The notes: generated by a model from the letters alone, not told the origin. 64,000 bases of DNA from Amycolatopsis albispora (GCF_003312875.1 NZ_CP015163.1:7316001-7380000); one strand, 5' to 3'. Shown: positions 1-10,237, numbered from the stretch's first letter. Translations and numbers: made by a program.

Positions 1-187
1 TGCAACGGGCGTAACGTTAGAAGCGCGCCAATACTTGTTCAAGAGATCCGGCCCGATTCAGCCGTTAGGCATCCCCCGGATGTGTGAGAGGCCGCACAGC
101 CCCGGCTTGCCACCCCTCTGACCGGCCTGGATATTGGGGCAAGTGGGATCAGAGGGCGACTCGGATCACGCAGCAGGCCACTTGGTG

Positions 188-1210
188 ATGCCTGCTGCGG
201 ACGAGTCCGATCCCAGCGAACCGAGCCTTCCTGTCGCTTCCGTCGCGCGTCGCCTCGGCGTCGCGCCGGCCACGCTGCGGACGTGGGACCGGCGCTACGG
301 GCTCGGGCCGAGCCACCACGTCGGCGGGCGTCACCGCCGTTACGGGCCGCGGGACATCGGCCGCCTCGAGCTGATGCAGCAGGCGCTGCTGCGGGGCACG
401 TCCACCGCGGAGGCCGCCCGGTATGCGCTCGAACGCATGCCGAAGGCGCCGGAGATGTCCGCCGCCCTGCGCATCGACACCCCGGACGGCGAACTGCTCG
501 TCCCGTCCCGGCCCGCCCGTCTCCCGCCACCGCCCTCAACGGAGCAATTGCTTGCGGAAGCAGGTGACCCCGGGCAGTCGCGGCTGGCGCGGCGGCTGAG
601 CACGGCGGCCCTCGCGCTCGACTCGCGGGCGGTGGAGCGCACGCTGGCCGAGGCGATCGAGCGGTTCGGCGTGCTGTCGGCGTGGTCGGGGGTGCTGCAG
701 CCGGTGCTCACCGCGCTTGCCGACCGGTGGCGGGGCAGCGGCAACTCGGCCGGGGCGGAGGTCGAGTACCTGCTCGCCGACGCCGTGCTCGCCGCGTTGA
801 TCCGCGCCACACCCGTGCTCGACGAACCGCGCAACGTCCGTCCGGTGCTGCTCTCGTCCGTGCCGGAGGAGCGGGACGGGCTGGCGCTGTACGCGCTGGC
901 GGCCGAACTGGCGTGCCGGGGCGTCGGCACCCAGCTGTTCGCCACGCCGCTGCCCGCCGAGGTGCTGGCGGTCGCCGTCCGCCGGGCCGCGCCCGCGGCC
1001 GTGGTGCTGTGGGCGCGCCGGTCGGGCGCGGCGCACCCGCGGTTGTTCTCGCGGGTCATGCGGGGGCGTCAGCGGAGCAGGCTGTTCGCCTGCGGGCCCG
1101 GCTGGGACGCCGCGGGGCTCCCGGCGAAGGTCGAACTGCTCGACGACCTGGCCGCCGCGGTCGACCGCGTGGAGTACGTGCTGCTCGGTCCGCTCGGTCC
1201 GCGAGACTGA
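188..1210 (+). CDS. MerR-family regulator with B12-binding-like C-terminal half
   Basis: Predicted cytoplasmic DNA-binding regulator of 340 residues. Residues about 15-80 form a MerR winged helix-turn-helix, seen in ARRLGVAPATLRTWDRRYG. Residues about 125-335 resemble the helical cap plus Rossmann module of CarH/LitR-type MerR proteins. The cobalamin-ligating His of that family's motif is not visible: the matching stretch reads EERDGLAL near residues 227-234. ATG 188 was chosen because it lies just before the helix-turn-helix; in-frame TTG 134 and GTG 143 would add 15-18 residues without domain signal. The next gene starts 4 bases after the stop, so the two are probably cotranscribed. Targets and ligand are unknown. 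Confidence 0.75.
   Translation: MPAADESDPSEPSLPVASVARRLGVAPATLRTWDRRYGLGPSHHVGGRHRRYGPRDIGRLELMQQALLRGTSTAEAARYALERMPKAPEMSAALRIDTPDGELLVPSRPARLPPPPSTEQLLAEAGDPGQSRLARRLSTAALALDSRAVERTLAEAIERFGVLSAWSGVLQPVLTALADRWRGSGNSAGAEVEYLLADAVLAALIRATPVLDEPRNVRPVLLSSVPEERDGLALYALAAELACRGVGTQLFATPLPAEVLAVAVRRAAPAAVVLWARRSGAAHPRLFSRVMRGRQRSRLFACGPGWDAAGLPAKVELLDDLAAAVDRVEYVLLGPLGPRD
551..564 (+). repeat. Dispersed hairpin-like repeat, degenerate copy 1
   Basis: CTTGCGGAAGCAGG inside the MerR gene, read as LLAEAG. It is a shortened relative of the CTTYTGCGGGCARAAGCAG repeat seen at 1269, 1626, 10308 and 22964. It is the weakest of the five copies. Confidence 0.35.
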
Positions 1211-1214
1211 CCGG

Positions 1215-2588
1215 GTGGAAGAACTGCTGCGTCAGGCCGCTTTCGGCGACGACCCCGGTGCCGCGCGGCTTCTGCGGGGAAAAGCAGGTTCGGGGTCCGG
1301 GCGGGTGCGGTTGCTGGCCGGGATCGTGGCTGGCGCCGAGGGGCGATACGCGGCGGCGGCGACGCTGTTCCAGCAGCTCATGCGGGGTGCGGACCGGGTG
1401 GTGGCGGCCCACGCGGCGGCCGCTTTCGCCGCGCACCGGCGCCAACTGGGCGGCCATGCGGCGGCGCTAGCTTACGACGGTCTGGCGGTGGCATGGGCCA
1501 CTGCCGCGCTGGGAAAGCGTGATGAACGCGATCCGGACGGCCTGGATGCGGAGGGCGCCCTGGCCGACGGCCTGCTCGGCCTGGCCGCCGACAACCTCGG
1601 CCTGGGGCGGCTGAAGGTCGCTCGACTTCTGCGGGCAAAAGCAGGATTGGTGGGGAAACACCAGGTCAGCGACGGGCACGCGGACGGCGGGAGCAGTCCG
1701 GCCGCCGACGGACAGGGGGAGGGTCCCGACGGCGGCGGAGAGGTCGGCGAGGGGACCGGGGCGGTCGGCAACGGGCGCGGGAAGGTCCGCGACGAGCGTG
1801 GCGAGGCCGGCGACGGGCACGGGAGGGGCCGCGGCGGCAGCGGGGAGGTCAGCGAGGGGGCCGGGGCGGTTGATGCTGGGGCCGGGGAGGTCGGCGACGG
1901 GCACGGGATGGCCTGCGGCGGCGGAGAGGTCGGCGAGAGGGCTGGGGCGGTGGGCGCCAGGGCCGGGAAGGTCGGCGGCGAGGGTGGCGAAGCGGGGCGG
2001 GGGATCGGCGAAGCGGGCGGGGAGGGTGCCGACGGGATCGGGGCGGCGCGCGGCGGCAGTGGAGAGGTTGCCGACGGGAAAGGGTGGGGCGGCGAATCGG
2101 GCGGGCAGGGCAGCGGCGGGAGCGGCGAAGCGGGTGGGCAGGCGGCCGCCGGTCCAGGCGCCAATCCGGTTGCTGGGTGGCGGGCTCAGGTCCGGGCGGG
2201 CTGGGTCGGCGCCGAGATCGAGCTGGCTGCCGGTGACGCCGCTGCCGCAGTGGCGCCAGCTGCAAGAGCGGCCCGGCTGGCGCGCGAGCGCGGAGCCCTG
2301 CGGCATTCGATCAAGTCGGATCTGGTGCTCGGGACGGCCCTCGCCGCCGTGGGGGATTCCGCTGGGCGGGAGAGGGCACTCGATCTGGTCCGAAACGCCC
2401 GGTTGGCGGCCGACAAATATGAACTTCGCTCACTTACCTGGCCCGCGGCCCTCATTTTCGCGGATTTGGTTCCCGCTAATGCCGATCTGCATCGATCCAG
2501 AGCGGATACAGTGTTGCACGCAGTGTTACTACGCGCAGACCCTGGGGGGAGGCGGCTTGCACGGGAATCACCCTGGGTACCGGTGTAG
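1215..2588 (+). CDS. TPR-like alpha-helical protein with a glycine-rich insertion
   Basis: A 457-residue protein I cannot name. The N-terminal third (about 1-145) and C-terminal third (about 320-457) are Ala/Leu-rich helical and look like the halves of one TPR-type scaffold, for example LFQQLMRGADRVVAAHAAAA and AAAVAPAARAARLARERGAL. Between them, residues about 155-315 are almost only Gly, Ala, Glu, Arg and Asp, with loose repeats of GEVGEGTGAV. GTG 1215 was taken because it opens the helical domain four bases after the MerR stop. The TPR-like halves suggest a protein-binding role; the insertion looks like a lineage-specific repeat expansion. Two copies of the dispersed repeat lie in this gene. 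Confidence 0.65.
   Translation: MEELLRQAAFGDDPGAARLLRGKAGSGSGRVRLLAGIVAGAEGRYAAAATLFQQLMRGADRVVAAHAAAAFAAHRRQLGGHAAALAYDGLAVAWATAALGKRDERDPDGLDAEGALADGLLGLAADNLGLGRLKVARLLRAKAGLVGKHQVSDGHADGGSSPAADGQGEGPDGGGEVGEGTGAVGNGRGKVRDERGEAGDGHGRGRGGSGEVSEGAGAVDAGAGEVGDGHGMACGGGEVGERAGAVGARAGKVGGEGGEAGRGIGEAGGEGADGIGAARGGSGEVADGKGWGGESGGQGSGGSGEAGGQAAAGPGANPVAGWRAQVRAGWVGAEIELAAGDAAAAVAPAARAARLARERGALRHSIKSDLVLGTALAAVGDSAGRERALDLVRNARLAADKYELRSLTWPAALIFADLVPANADLHRSRADTVLHAVLLRADPGGRRLARESPWVPV
1269..1288 (+). repeat. Dispersed hairpin-like repeat, copy 2
   Basis: CTTCTGCGGGGAAAAGCAGG, read in frame as LLRGKAG in the TPR-like gene. It differs from copy 3 at 1626 by a single base. Confidence 0.5.
1626..1645 (+). 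repeat. Dispersed hairpin-like repeat, copy 3
   Basis: CTTCTGCGGGCAAAAGCAGG, read in frame as LLRAKAG. It sits at the left edge of the glycine-rich insertion of the TPR-like gene. Confidence 0.55.
1680..2160 (+). repeat. Degenerate G-rich in-frame repeat tract
   Basis: This purine-rich tract encodes the glycine-rich insertion. Loose units begin GEVGEGTGAV, GEVSEGAGAV, GEVGERAGAV and GEVADGKG at irregular spacing of about 27-46 codons. All six frames are largely open here because of the base bias, so long reading frames on the other strand are not evidence of genes. Confidence 0.6.
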
Positions 2589-2750
2589 CCCCGGAGTAGG
2601 CGACAGGGGCTCTGATGGCTCGACCGCGCACACCCATACCGACATCCGGGCTAGAGGATTTCAAAAAAAGCCACCGGATCGTGTCAAGGTGGGGCCTAAA
2701 GCGTCCGATAGGGGATATGGAATGTCACCCGGCTGCAGGAAGGAAACCCC

Positions 2751-3347
2751 GTGACGACGGTCTTGATCTGCGACGACCGACGCAGTGTCCGCGAAGGGCT
2801 TACTCGCGTGATGTCTGCTGTTCCAGGGGTCAGTCGCATCGACTGCGTAGCGCACGGTGACGAGTTGCTGGCCAGGTACTCCCGGCAGCCGGTGGACGTC
2901 GTGCTCGTCGGTACCCAGCGCGCGGTGCCGACCGGGGTGGAGGCCACCCGACGGCTCGTCTCCGCGAACCCCCAGGCGAACGTCATCGTGTTCGGCGCAC
3001 CCGACGACGCGGGCAGCATCGCCGCCGCGATCGCCGGTGGTGCCCGCGGCTACCTCCGCTGGGACGCGTCCCGGCCGGAGCTCGTCGCCGCACTGGCCCA
3101 CACCCTCGCCAGCACCTCGGTGCCCGCGCCCCGGCAGCCTTCGGACCCCGGCGTCCAGCTGACCGAGCGTGAGCTGCAGGTCCTGCGCGGGATGAGCCAA
3201 GGCAAGAGCAACGGGCAGATCGGCCGCGAGCTGTACCTGTCCGAGGACACCGTGAAGACCCACGCCCGCCGGCTGTTCCGCAAGCTCGGCGTGCGCGACC
3301 GCGCGCAGGCCGTCGCCCACGGCTTCCGCCGCGGCCTGGTGTCCTGA
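2751..3347 (+). CDS. bldM: BldM-type atypical response regulator
   Basis: A 198-residue orphan response regulator closely resembling Streptomyces BldM, a developmental regulator that acts as a homodimer or as a heterodimer with WhiI. Residues 1-125 form a receiver domain beginning TVLICDDRRSVREGL. Residues about 135-198 are a LuxR/NarL DNA-binding domain ending in the BldM-like stretch LSEDTVKTHARRLFRKLG. The residue at position 54, where BldM has Asp, is Gly (VVLVGTQ), so aspartyl phosphorylation at that site is impossible. GTG 2751 follows an AGGAAGGA ribosome site. Its place just before sigD, guaB and guaB3 matches the Streptomyces gene order. Confidence 0.88.
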   Translation: MTTVLICDDRRSVREGLTRVMSAVPGVSRIDCVAHGDELLARYSRQPVDVVLVGTQRAVPTGVEATRRLVSANPQANVIVFGAPDDAGSIAAAIAGGARGYLRWDASRPELVAALAHTLASTSVPAPRQPSDPGVQLTERELQVLRGMSQGKSNGQIGRELYLSEDTVKTHARRLFRKLGVRDRAQAVAHGFRRGLVS

Positions 3348-3687
3348 CCAACCCGTGCTCCGCCAGCTCTGAACAGCGCATACGCTCGACCTCCCCACCC
3401 CACCGGGTCACCTGCTGTCCGGCCTCCTCTTCCACTGAGCGGAGGATGCCGGACATTTTGTGCTCAGCCGTAACATCACCCCGTCCTCACTCGTTGTAAG
3501 TTGTTGAAAATTGAAGGACCGAGGGGATGGGAACCCGGCCGCGCCACGCGAGGCGCGCCGAGGACGACCGTGAGCAAGCGCCAGCGGTGCCGGACGGTAC
3601 GGTGGGTGTCACCGGCGTGAGGGATGACGTATGCCGCACGCCGGGCTCTTTGCACGCCTAGACGTAACACCGGGACTGTTGTCTGCG
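3348..3687. other. bldM-sigD intergenic region
   Basis: About 340 bases without a supported gene. It holds the bldM terminator hairpin (3417-3454), an AT-richer patch around 3488-3515 that may contain the sigD promoter, and a GC-rich leader. An in-frame upstream ATG at 3631 would extend SigD by 19 residues, but that stretch has no counterpart in known SigD proteins. Confidence 0.5.
3417..3454 (+). terminator. Rho-independent-like terminator of bldM
   Basis: Arms GTCCGGC (3417-3423) and GCCGGAC (3448-3454) enclose a second stem, TCCTC with GAGGA. ATTTTG follows directly, giving a short U tract on the plus strand. Confidence 0.6.
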
Positions 3688-4260
3688 ATGGCCAATGTGG
3701 GGGATGGACTGGACGAGCCAGTCGCCGCCGCTGTCGAGGGAGACCCCCAGGCAGTCGAGCGGCTGCTGGCCGCTATCCGTCCCCTTGTGGTGCGGTACTG
3801 CCGCGCCAGGGTCGGTAGGCAGGAACGTTCGTTCGCTTCCGCGGACGATGTCGCGCAGGAGGTGTGTCTCGCGGTGCTCACGGCATTGCCCTCGTACCGT
3901 GATCAAGGGCGCCCCTTCCTGGCGTTCGTTTACGGAATCGCCCAGCACAAGGTGGCCGACGCGCACCGCGCGGCCGCCCGCAACCGCGCCGAGCCGGTGG
4001 CCGAGGTCCCGGACGAGGTGGAGGGCGGCGTCGGCCCCGAGCAGCGCGCCCTGCAGGGCGAGCTGAACGAGCGCATGGCGCAACTGCTGCAGGTCCTGCC
4101 CGACAAGCAACGTGAGATCGTCGTCCTGCGCGTGGTCGTGGGACTGTCCGCCGAGGAGACCGCCGAAGCGGTGGGCTCCACGCCGGGCGCGGTCCGCGTG
4201 GCCCAGCACCGCGCGCTCGCGCGGCTGCGCAAGGTACTGGCCGCTGAGGAGGTGGTCTGA
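3688..4260 (+). CDS. sigD: RNA polymerase sigma factor SigD (ShbA-like ECF)
   Basis: A 190-residue ECF sigma factor that directs RNA polymerase to a stationary-phase or growth-related regulon. Region 2 is seen as ASADDVAQEVCLAVLTALP and GRPFLAFVYGIAQHKVADAH. Region 4 is seen as LPDKQREIVVLRVVVGLSAE with GAVRVAQHRALARLRK. The whole sequence resembles mycobacterial SigD and streptomycete ShbA. ATG 3688 gives the N-terminus best matching SigD (MANVGDGLDEPVAAAVEGD). The stop is followed directly by the GTG of rsdA, so sigma and anti-sigma are translationally coupled. Confidence 0.93.
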   Translation: MANVGDGLDEPVAAAVEGDPQAVERLLAAIRPLVVRYCRARVGRQERSFASADDVAQEVCLAVLTALPSYRDQGRPFLAFVYGIAQHKVADAHRAAARNRAEPVAEVPDEVEGGVGPEQRALQGELNERMAQLLQVLPDKQREIVVLRVVVGLSAEETAEAVGSTPGAVRVAQHRALARLRKVLAAEEVV

Positions 4261-5169
4261 GTGACCGAACGCGAAGGTCAGCGTGAGTCCGGCGATGGGC
4301 CCGGCACCGTGCCCGACCTGTCCGCCGTGCAGGCGGACGACGCGTTGCTCGACGCACTGGGCGGGTCAGACCCCCAGGTCGCGGACGCACTCGGAGACCA
4401 GGAACTGAACGCGCTGCTGCTGTCGTGGCGGCGTGACATCGACAGCCAGCCCATTCCCGAGCTGATCGACACCGACGCCGCGGTGGTCACCGTGAAGACC
4501 GCCGCGCTGGCCCACAAGCACGGCAACCGCGGGCGCAAGCGCCGCCTGCTGGTCCCGGTGGCCGCGGCCGCGGCGGTGCTCGCGATCGCCTTCACCGGCA
4601 CCGGGCTCGCCGCGCGCGACGCCCAGCCCGGCGACACGCTGTGGGGCCTGACCAAGGTGCTCTACGCCGATCACGCCCGCTCGATCGAGGCCGCCGCGCA
4701 CGTGCGCAGCGAGCTGAACGCGGCGGACATCGCGATCAGCGAGGGCAGGCTGGACGACGCCCGCAAGGCGCTCGACGACGCGCAGGCCGCGCTGCGGCAG
4801 GTGTCCGTCGAGGACAACCTCGACCAGCTGATGGCCCAGCACCGCCAGCTCAGCGCGCGGCTGGAGAACCCGAAGCCGGACACGCCGAGCAAGCCGGGCA
4901 CCACCGAGCCGGGCACCACGCAGACGGGCACCTCGCCCACCGGCACCCCGCCGGTGGTGGACAGCCCGCTGCCGCCGACGCACGTCGACCCGACGACGCT
5001 GCCGCCGGACAACACGGCGCCGACCAGCAACCCGCCGGAGCCGTCGAGCCCGCCGCCGTCGTCGACCACCCCGATCAGCTCGGGTGGTGGCTCGGAGCCG
5101 AACACCGGCGGTGGCCAGCAGGGCAACGCCGTCGAGGGCAACGCGCCCGCCGAAGCAGGCGTTCCGTAA
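4261..5169 (+). CDS. rsdA: Anti-sigma-D factor RsdA
   Basis: Membrane-anchored anti-sigma factor of 302 residues that should sequester SigD until released by proteolysis, as described for mycobacterial RsdA. The cytoplasmic N-terminus (1-95) carries the sigma-binding segment, including DALLDALGGSDPQVADALGD. One transmembrane helix lies at about 96-118, after the basic stretch GRKRR. The exported part has a short helical region, then a long Pro/Thr/Ser-rich tail from about residue 205. GTG 4261 abuts the sigD stop. Transcription should end at the palindrome at 5176-5217. Confidence 0.9.
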   Translation: MTEREGQRESGDGPGTVPDLSAVQADDALLDALGGSDPQVADALGDQELNALLLSWRRDIDSQPIPELIDTDAAVVTVKTAALAHKHGNRGRKRRLLVPVAAAAAVLAIAFTGTGLAARDAQPGDTLWGLTKVLYADHARSIEAAAHVRSELNAADIAISEGRLDDARKALDDAQAALRQVSVEDNLDQLMAQHRQLSARLENPKPDTPSKPGTTEPGTTQTGTSPTGTPPVVDSPLPPTHVDPTTLPPDNTAPTSNPPEPSSPPPSSTTPISSGGGSEPNTGGGQQGNAVEGNAPAEAGVP

Positions 5170-5175
5170 CGAAGG

Positions 5176-5217
5176 CAACAAAAAGGCCCCCGGCACGTGC
5201 CGGGGGCCTTTTTGTTG
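5176..5217. terminator. Perfect 42-bp palindromic bidirectional terminator
   Basis: Positions 5176-5217 are a perfect inverted repeat with centre GCAC/GTGC and a GGCCCCCGGCAC arm. A-rich and T-rich flanks give U tracts in both directions. It separates the convergent rsdA and DUF5319 genes. Confidence 0.93.
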
Positions 5218-5222
5218 CTTGC

Positions 5223-7231
<2,009 letters not shown>

Positions 7232-7323
7232 GAGCACGCGGAACTGGCGTACCCCCGCGAGCCGCCGCCGGGGCGGCTAGACACAATGTGCGCTGGAACA
7301 TCGTGTTCGAGAAGGGACGTCAC

Positions 7324-8460
7324 GTGCGGGATCTGGTCGAGATCGGGATGGGCCGTACCGCTCGGCGGGCGTACGACCTCGACGACATCGAGATCGTGCC
7401 CTCGCGGCGCACCCGGTCGTCGAAGGTGGTCTCCACTGCCTGGAAGATCGACGCCTACCAGTTCGACCTGCCGCTGGTGACGCACCCGACGGACGCGATC
7501 GTCTCGCCGGGCACCGCGGTGGCGGTCGGTGAGCTGGGCGGGCTCGGCGTGCTCAACGCCGAGGGGCTGTGGGCGCGCCAGCCGGACGTCGAAGAGGCGA
7601 TGTTCCGGATCGTGCGCGCGGCCGAGGAGGGCGACGGCGACCCGACCGCGCTCACCCGCGTGCTCCAGGAGCTGCACTCGGCGCCGATCCGGATCGACCT
7701 GATCTCCGAGGCGATCCGCACGGTCCGCGAGGCGGGTGTGACGGTGGCGGTGCGGGTGAGCCCGCAGCACGCCGCCGAGCTGACGCCCGACCTGCTCGCC
7801 GCCGGCGTGGAGATCCTGGTGGTGCAGGGCACGATCGTCTCCGCCGAGCACGTGGTGCGCGACGGCGACCCGCTGAACCTCAAGCAGTTCATCTCCGACC
7901 TCGACGTGCCGGTGATCGCCGGCGGGGTCGGCGACTACCGGACCGCGATGCACCTGATGCGCACCGGCGCGGCGGGCGTGATCGTCGGGCACGGCGCCAG
8001 CCCCGGCGTGACCAGCACCGACCGCGTGCTCGGCATCGGCGCGCCGATGGCGACCGCGATCATCGACGCGGCGGCGGCGCGGCGCGACTACCTCGACGAG
8101 ACCGGCGGCCGGTACGTGCACGTGCTCGCCGACGGCGGCATCAACGTCTCCGGTGACATCGCCAAGGCGATCGCCTGCGGCGCGGACGCGGTCATGCTCG
8201 GCGCGCCGCTGGCGGCCGCCACCGAGGCGCCCGGTCAGGGGCTCTACTGGACGGCCGCGGCCGCGCACCCGTCCCTGCCGCGTTCGCGCGTGGCGGCGGG
8301 CCCGGACTACGCCGTGGACCTGAAGACCCTGCTGTTCGGGCCGTCTTCGGACGCCGAGGGCGTGGTCAACCTGTTCGGCGCGCTGCGGCGGGCGATGGCC
8401 AAGACCGGTTACTCCGACCTGAAGGAGTTCCAGAAGGTCGGCCTGACCATCCGCGGCTGA
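7324..8460 (+). CDS. guaB3: GuaB3-family IMPDH paralogue
   Basis: A 378-residue barrel protein paralogous to GuaB but without CBS domains, conserved next to guaB in actinobacteria (Rv3410c-type). It begins VRDLVEIGMGRTARRAYDLD and keeps phosphate-binding glycine motifs such as GGVGDYRT and VLADGGINVSGDIAKAIACG. The GPGSxCTTR catalytic loop of IMPDH is replaced by GHGASPGVTSTDRVLG, with no Cys at the nucleophile position. Related cyanobacterial proteins have been described as GMP reductases; whether that applies here is unknown. GTG 7324 follows GGGACGTCAC and matches the family N-terminus. Confidence 0.9.
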   Translation: MRDLVEIGMGRTARRAYDLDDIEIVPSRRTRSSKVVSTAWKIDAYQFDLPLVTHPTDAIVSPGTAVAVGELGGLGVLNAEGLWARQPDVEEAMFRIVRAAEEGDGDPTALTRVLQELHSAPIRIDLISEAIRTVREAGVTVAVRVSPQHAAELTPDLLAAGVEILVVQGTIVSAEHVVRDGDPLNLKQFISDLDVPVIAGGVGDYRTAMHLMRTGAAGVIVGHGASPGVTSTDRVLGIGAPMATAIIDAAAARRDYLDETGGRYVHVLADGGINVSGDIAKAIACGADAVMLGAPLAAATEAPGQGLYWTAAAAHPSLPRSRVAAGPDYAVDLKTLLFGPSSDAEGVVNLFGALRRAMAKTGYSDLKEFQKVGLTIRG

Positions 8461-8482
8461 GCCGCCGCCGAGCTCTAACCCG

Positions 8483-8497
8483 CCAGTAACTTACTGG
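8483..8497. promoter_or_regulatory. Palindromic operator candidate upstream of choD
   Basis: CCAGTAACTTACTGG is a perfect 7+1+7 inverted repeat. It lies 23 bases before a possible -10 (TATGGT, 8521-8526) and resembles TetR-family operators in form. No adjacent TetR gene is visible. Confidence 0.5.
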
Positions 8498-8520
8498 TAG
8501 TCAGGAAGCCGCCCGCGGGT

Positions 8521-8526
8521 TATGGT
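8521..8526 (+). promoter_or_regulatory. Possible -10 box of a leaderless choD transcript
   Basis: TATGGT ends 7 bases before GTG 8534, the spacing expected if transcription starts at the start codon. No Shine-Dalgarno sequence is visible before either candidate start. Confidence 0.4.
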
Positions 8527-8533
8527 TTTACCT

Positions 8534-10237
8534 GTGACTGCTCGTAACACCACCACGGACTACGACGTCGTAGTGGTCGGCTCCGGGTTCGGCGGCAGCG
8601 TCGCCGCGCTCCGGCTGACCGAAAAGGGTTACCGGGTCGCGGTGATCGAAGCGGGCCGCCGCTTCGCCGACGACGAATTCGCGAAGACCTCATGGGACGT
8701 GCGGCGCTACCTGTGGGCGCCGCAGCTCGGGTGCTTCGGGATCCAGCGGATCCACCTGCTCAAGGACGTGATGGTGCTGGCGGGCGCCGGGGTCGGCGGT
8801 GGGTCGCTGGTCTACGCGAACACGCTGTACCGGCCGCTCAAGCCGTTCTACACCGACCAGCAGTGGGCGCACATCACCGACTGGGAGGCCGAACTCGGCC
8901 CGCACTACGACCAGGCGAGCCGGATGCTGGGCGTGGTGACGAACCCGACGGTCACGCCGTCCGACGAGGTGATGCAGAAGGTCGCCGCGGACCTGGGCGT
9001 CGCGGATTCGTACCACCCGACGCCGGTCGGGGTGTACTTCGGCGAGCCCGGCAAGCGGGTCGCCGACCCGTACTTCGGCGGGGCGGGCCCGGCGCGGACC
9101 GGCTGCACGGAATGCGGTTCGTGCATGACCGGCTGCCGGGTGGGCGCGAAGAACACGCTGGTCAAGAACTACCTGTACCTGGCGGAGCGGGCCGGGGCGA
9201 AGGTGATCCCGCTGACCACGGTGACCGCGCTGCGCGAGCGGGCCGACGGTTCGTTCGAGGTGGACCTGCGCAAGACCGGGAAGACCTCGGCGCGGTTCCA
9301 GACCACGGTGACCGCGGGCCAGGTGGTGCTCGCCGCCGGGACCTGGGGCACGCAGAACCTGCTGCACCGGATGAAGGACACCGGCGCGCTGCCGCGGCTG
9401 TCGCCCAGGCTGGGCGAGCTGACCAGGACGAACTCCGAGGCGATCATCGGCTCCGGGCGGCCGACGGTGGACCCGGCGCGCGACTTCACCCGCGGGGTGG
9501 CGATCACGTCGTCGATCCACCCGGACGAGACCACGCACATCGAGCCGGTGCGCTACGGCAAGGGCAGCAATGCGATGAGCCTGCTGCAGACGATCGCCAC
9601 CGACGGTGCTTCGCCGGTGCCGCGCTGGCGGCAGGCGGTGCGGTTCCTGGTTCGCCACCCGATCCAGTCGGCGAAGCTGCTCAACGGGTACCGGTGGAGC
9701 GAGCGCACGGTGATCCTGCTGGTGATGCAGAGCCTGGACAACTCGATCACCACCTACACCAGGCGCGGGCTGTTCGGCCGGCGCAAGTACACCTCGAAGC
9801 AGGGGCACGGCGAGCCGAACCCGTCGTTCATCCCGGCTGGGCACGAGGCCAACCTGCGCACCGCCGAGCACATCGACGGCATCGCGGGCGGGACCTGGGG
9901 CGAGGTGTTCGACATCCCGCTGACCGCGCACTTCATCGGCGGCGCACCGATCGGCACGGACGCCGCGTCCGGCGTGATCGACCCGTACCACCGGGTGTTC
10001 GGCCACCCCGGTCTGTCCATTGTGGATGGATCGGCGATCACCGCGAACCTCGGCGTGAACCCGTCGCTGACGATCACCGCGCAGGCGGAGCGCGCCATGT
10101 CGTTCTGGCCGAACAAGGGCGAGGCGGACCCGCGGCCCGCCCAGTCGGCCGGGTACCGGCGGCTGGCGCCGGTCGCGCCGAAGCATCCGGCGGTCCCGGT
10201 GGAGGCACCGGGCGCGCTGCGGCTGCCGTTGGCCTGA
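8534..10237 (+). CDS. choD: GMC-family FAD oxidoreductase, ChoD-type cholesterol oxidase homologue
   Basis: A 567-residue flavoprotein expected to oxidise a sterol-like alcohol. The dinucleotide-binding motif VVVGSGFGGSVAALRL is at about residues 14-29. A Cys-rich patch TECGSCMTGCRVGAKN is at about 195-210. The C-terminal GMC segment ends in DGSAITANLGVNPSLTITA. The position after guaB and guaB3 is exactly that of mycobacterial choD (Rv3409c), whose physiological substrate is itself uncertain. ATG 8522 is an alternative start, but it overlaps the likely -10 box, so GTG 8534 is preferred. No signal peptide is seen. Confidence 0.88.
   Translation: MTARNTTTDYDVVVVGSGFGGSVAALRLTEKGYRVAVIEAGRRFADDEFAKTSWDVRRYLWAPQLGCFGIQRIHLLKDVMVLAGAGVGGGSLVYANTLYRPLKPFYTDQQWAHITDWEAELGPHYDQASRMLGVVTNPTVTPSDEVMQKVAADLGVADSYHPTPVGVYFGEPGKRVADPYFGGAGPARTGCTECGSCMTGCRVGAKNTLVKNYLYLAERAGAKVIPLTTVTALRERADGSFEVDLRKTGKTSARFQTTVTAGQVVLAAGTWGTQNLLHRMKDTGALPRLSPRLGELTRTNSEAIIGSGRPTVDPARDFTRGVAITSSIHPDETTHIEPVRYGKGSNAMSLLQTIATDGASPVPRWRQAVRFLVRHPIQSAKLLNGYRWSERTVILLVMQSLDNSITTYTRRGLFGRRKYTSKQGHGEPNPSFIPAGHEANLRTAEHIDGIAGGTWGEVFDIPLTAHFIGGAPIGTDAASGVIDPYHRVFGHPGLSIVDGSAITANLGVNPSLTITAQAERAMSFWPNKGEADPRPAQSAGYRRLAPVAPKHPAVPVEAPGALRLPLA

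Noticed and set aside
1467..2306. Long minus-strand Pro/Arg-rich frames opposite the glycine-rich tract
   Set aside because: They exist only because base bias removes stops. No ribosome site or domain is seen, and the plus-strand gene is continuous.
3631..3687. 19-residue N-terminal extension of SigD
   Set aside because: ATG 3688 gives the family-like start. The extension overlaps the probable leader.
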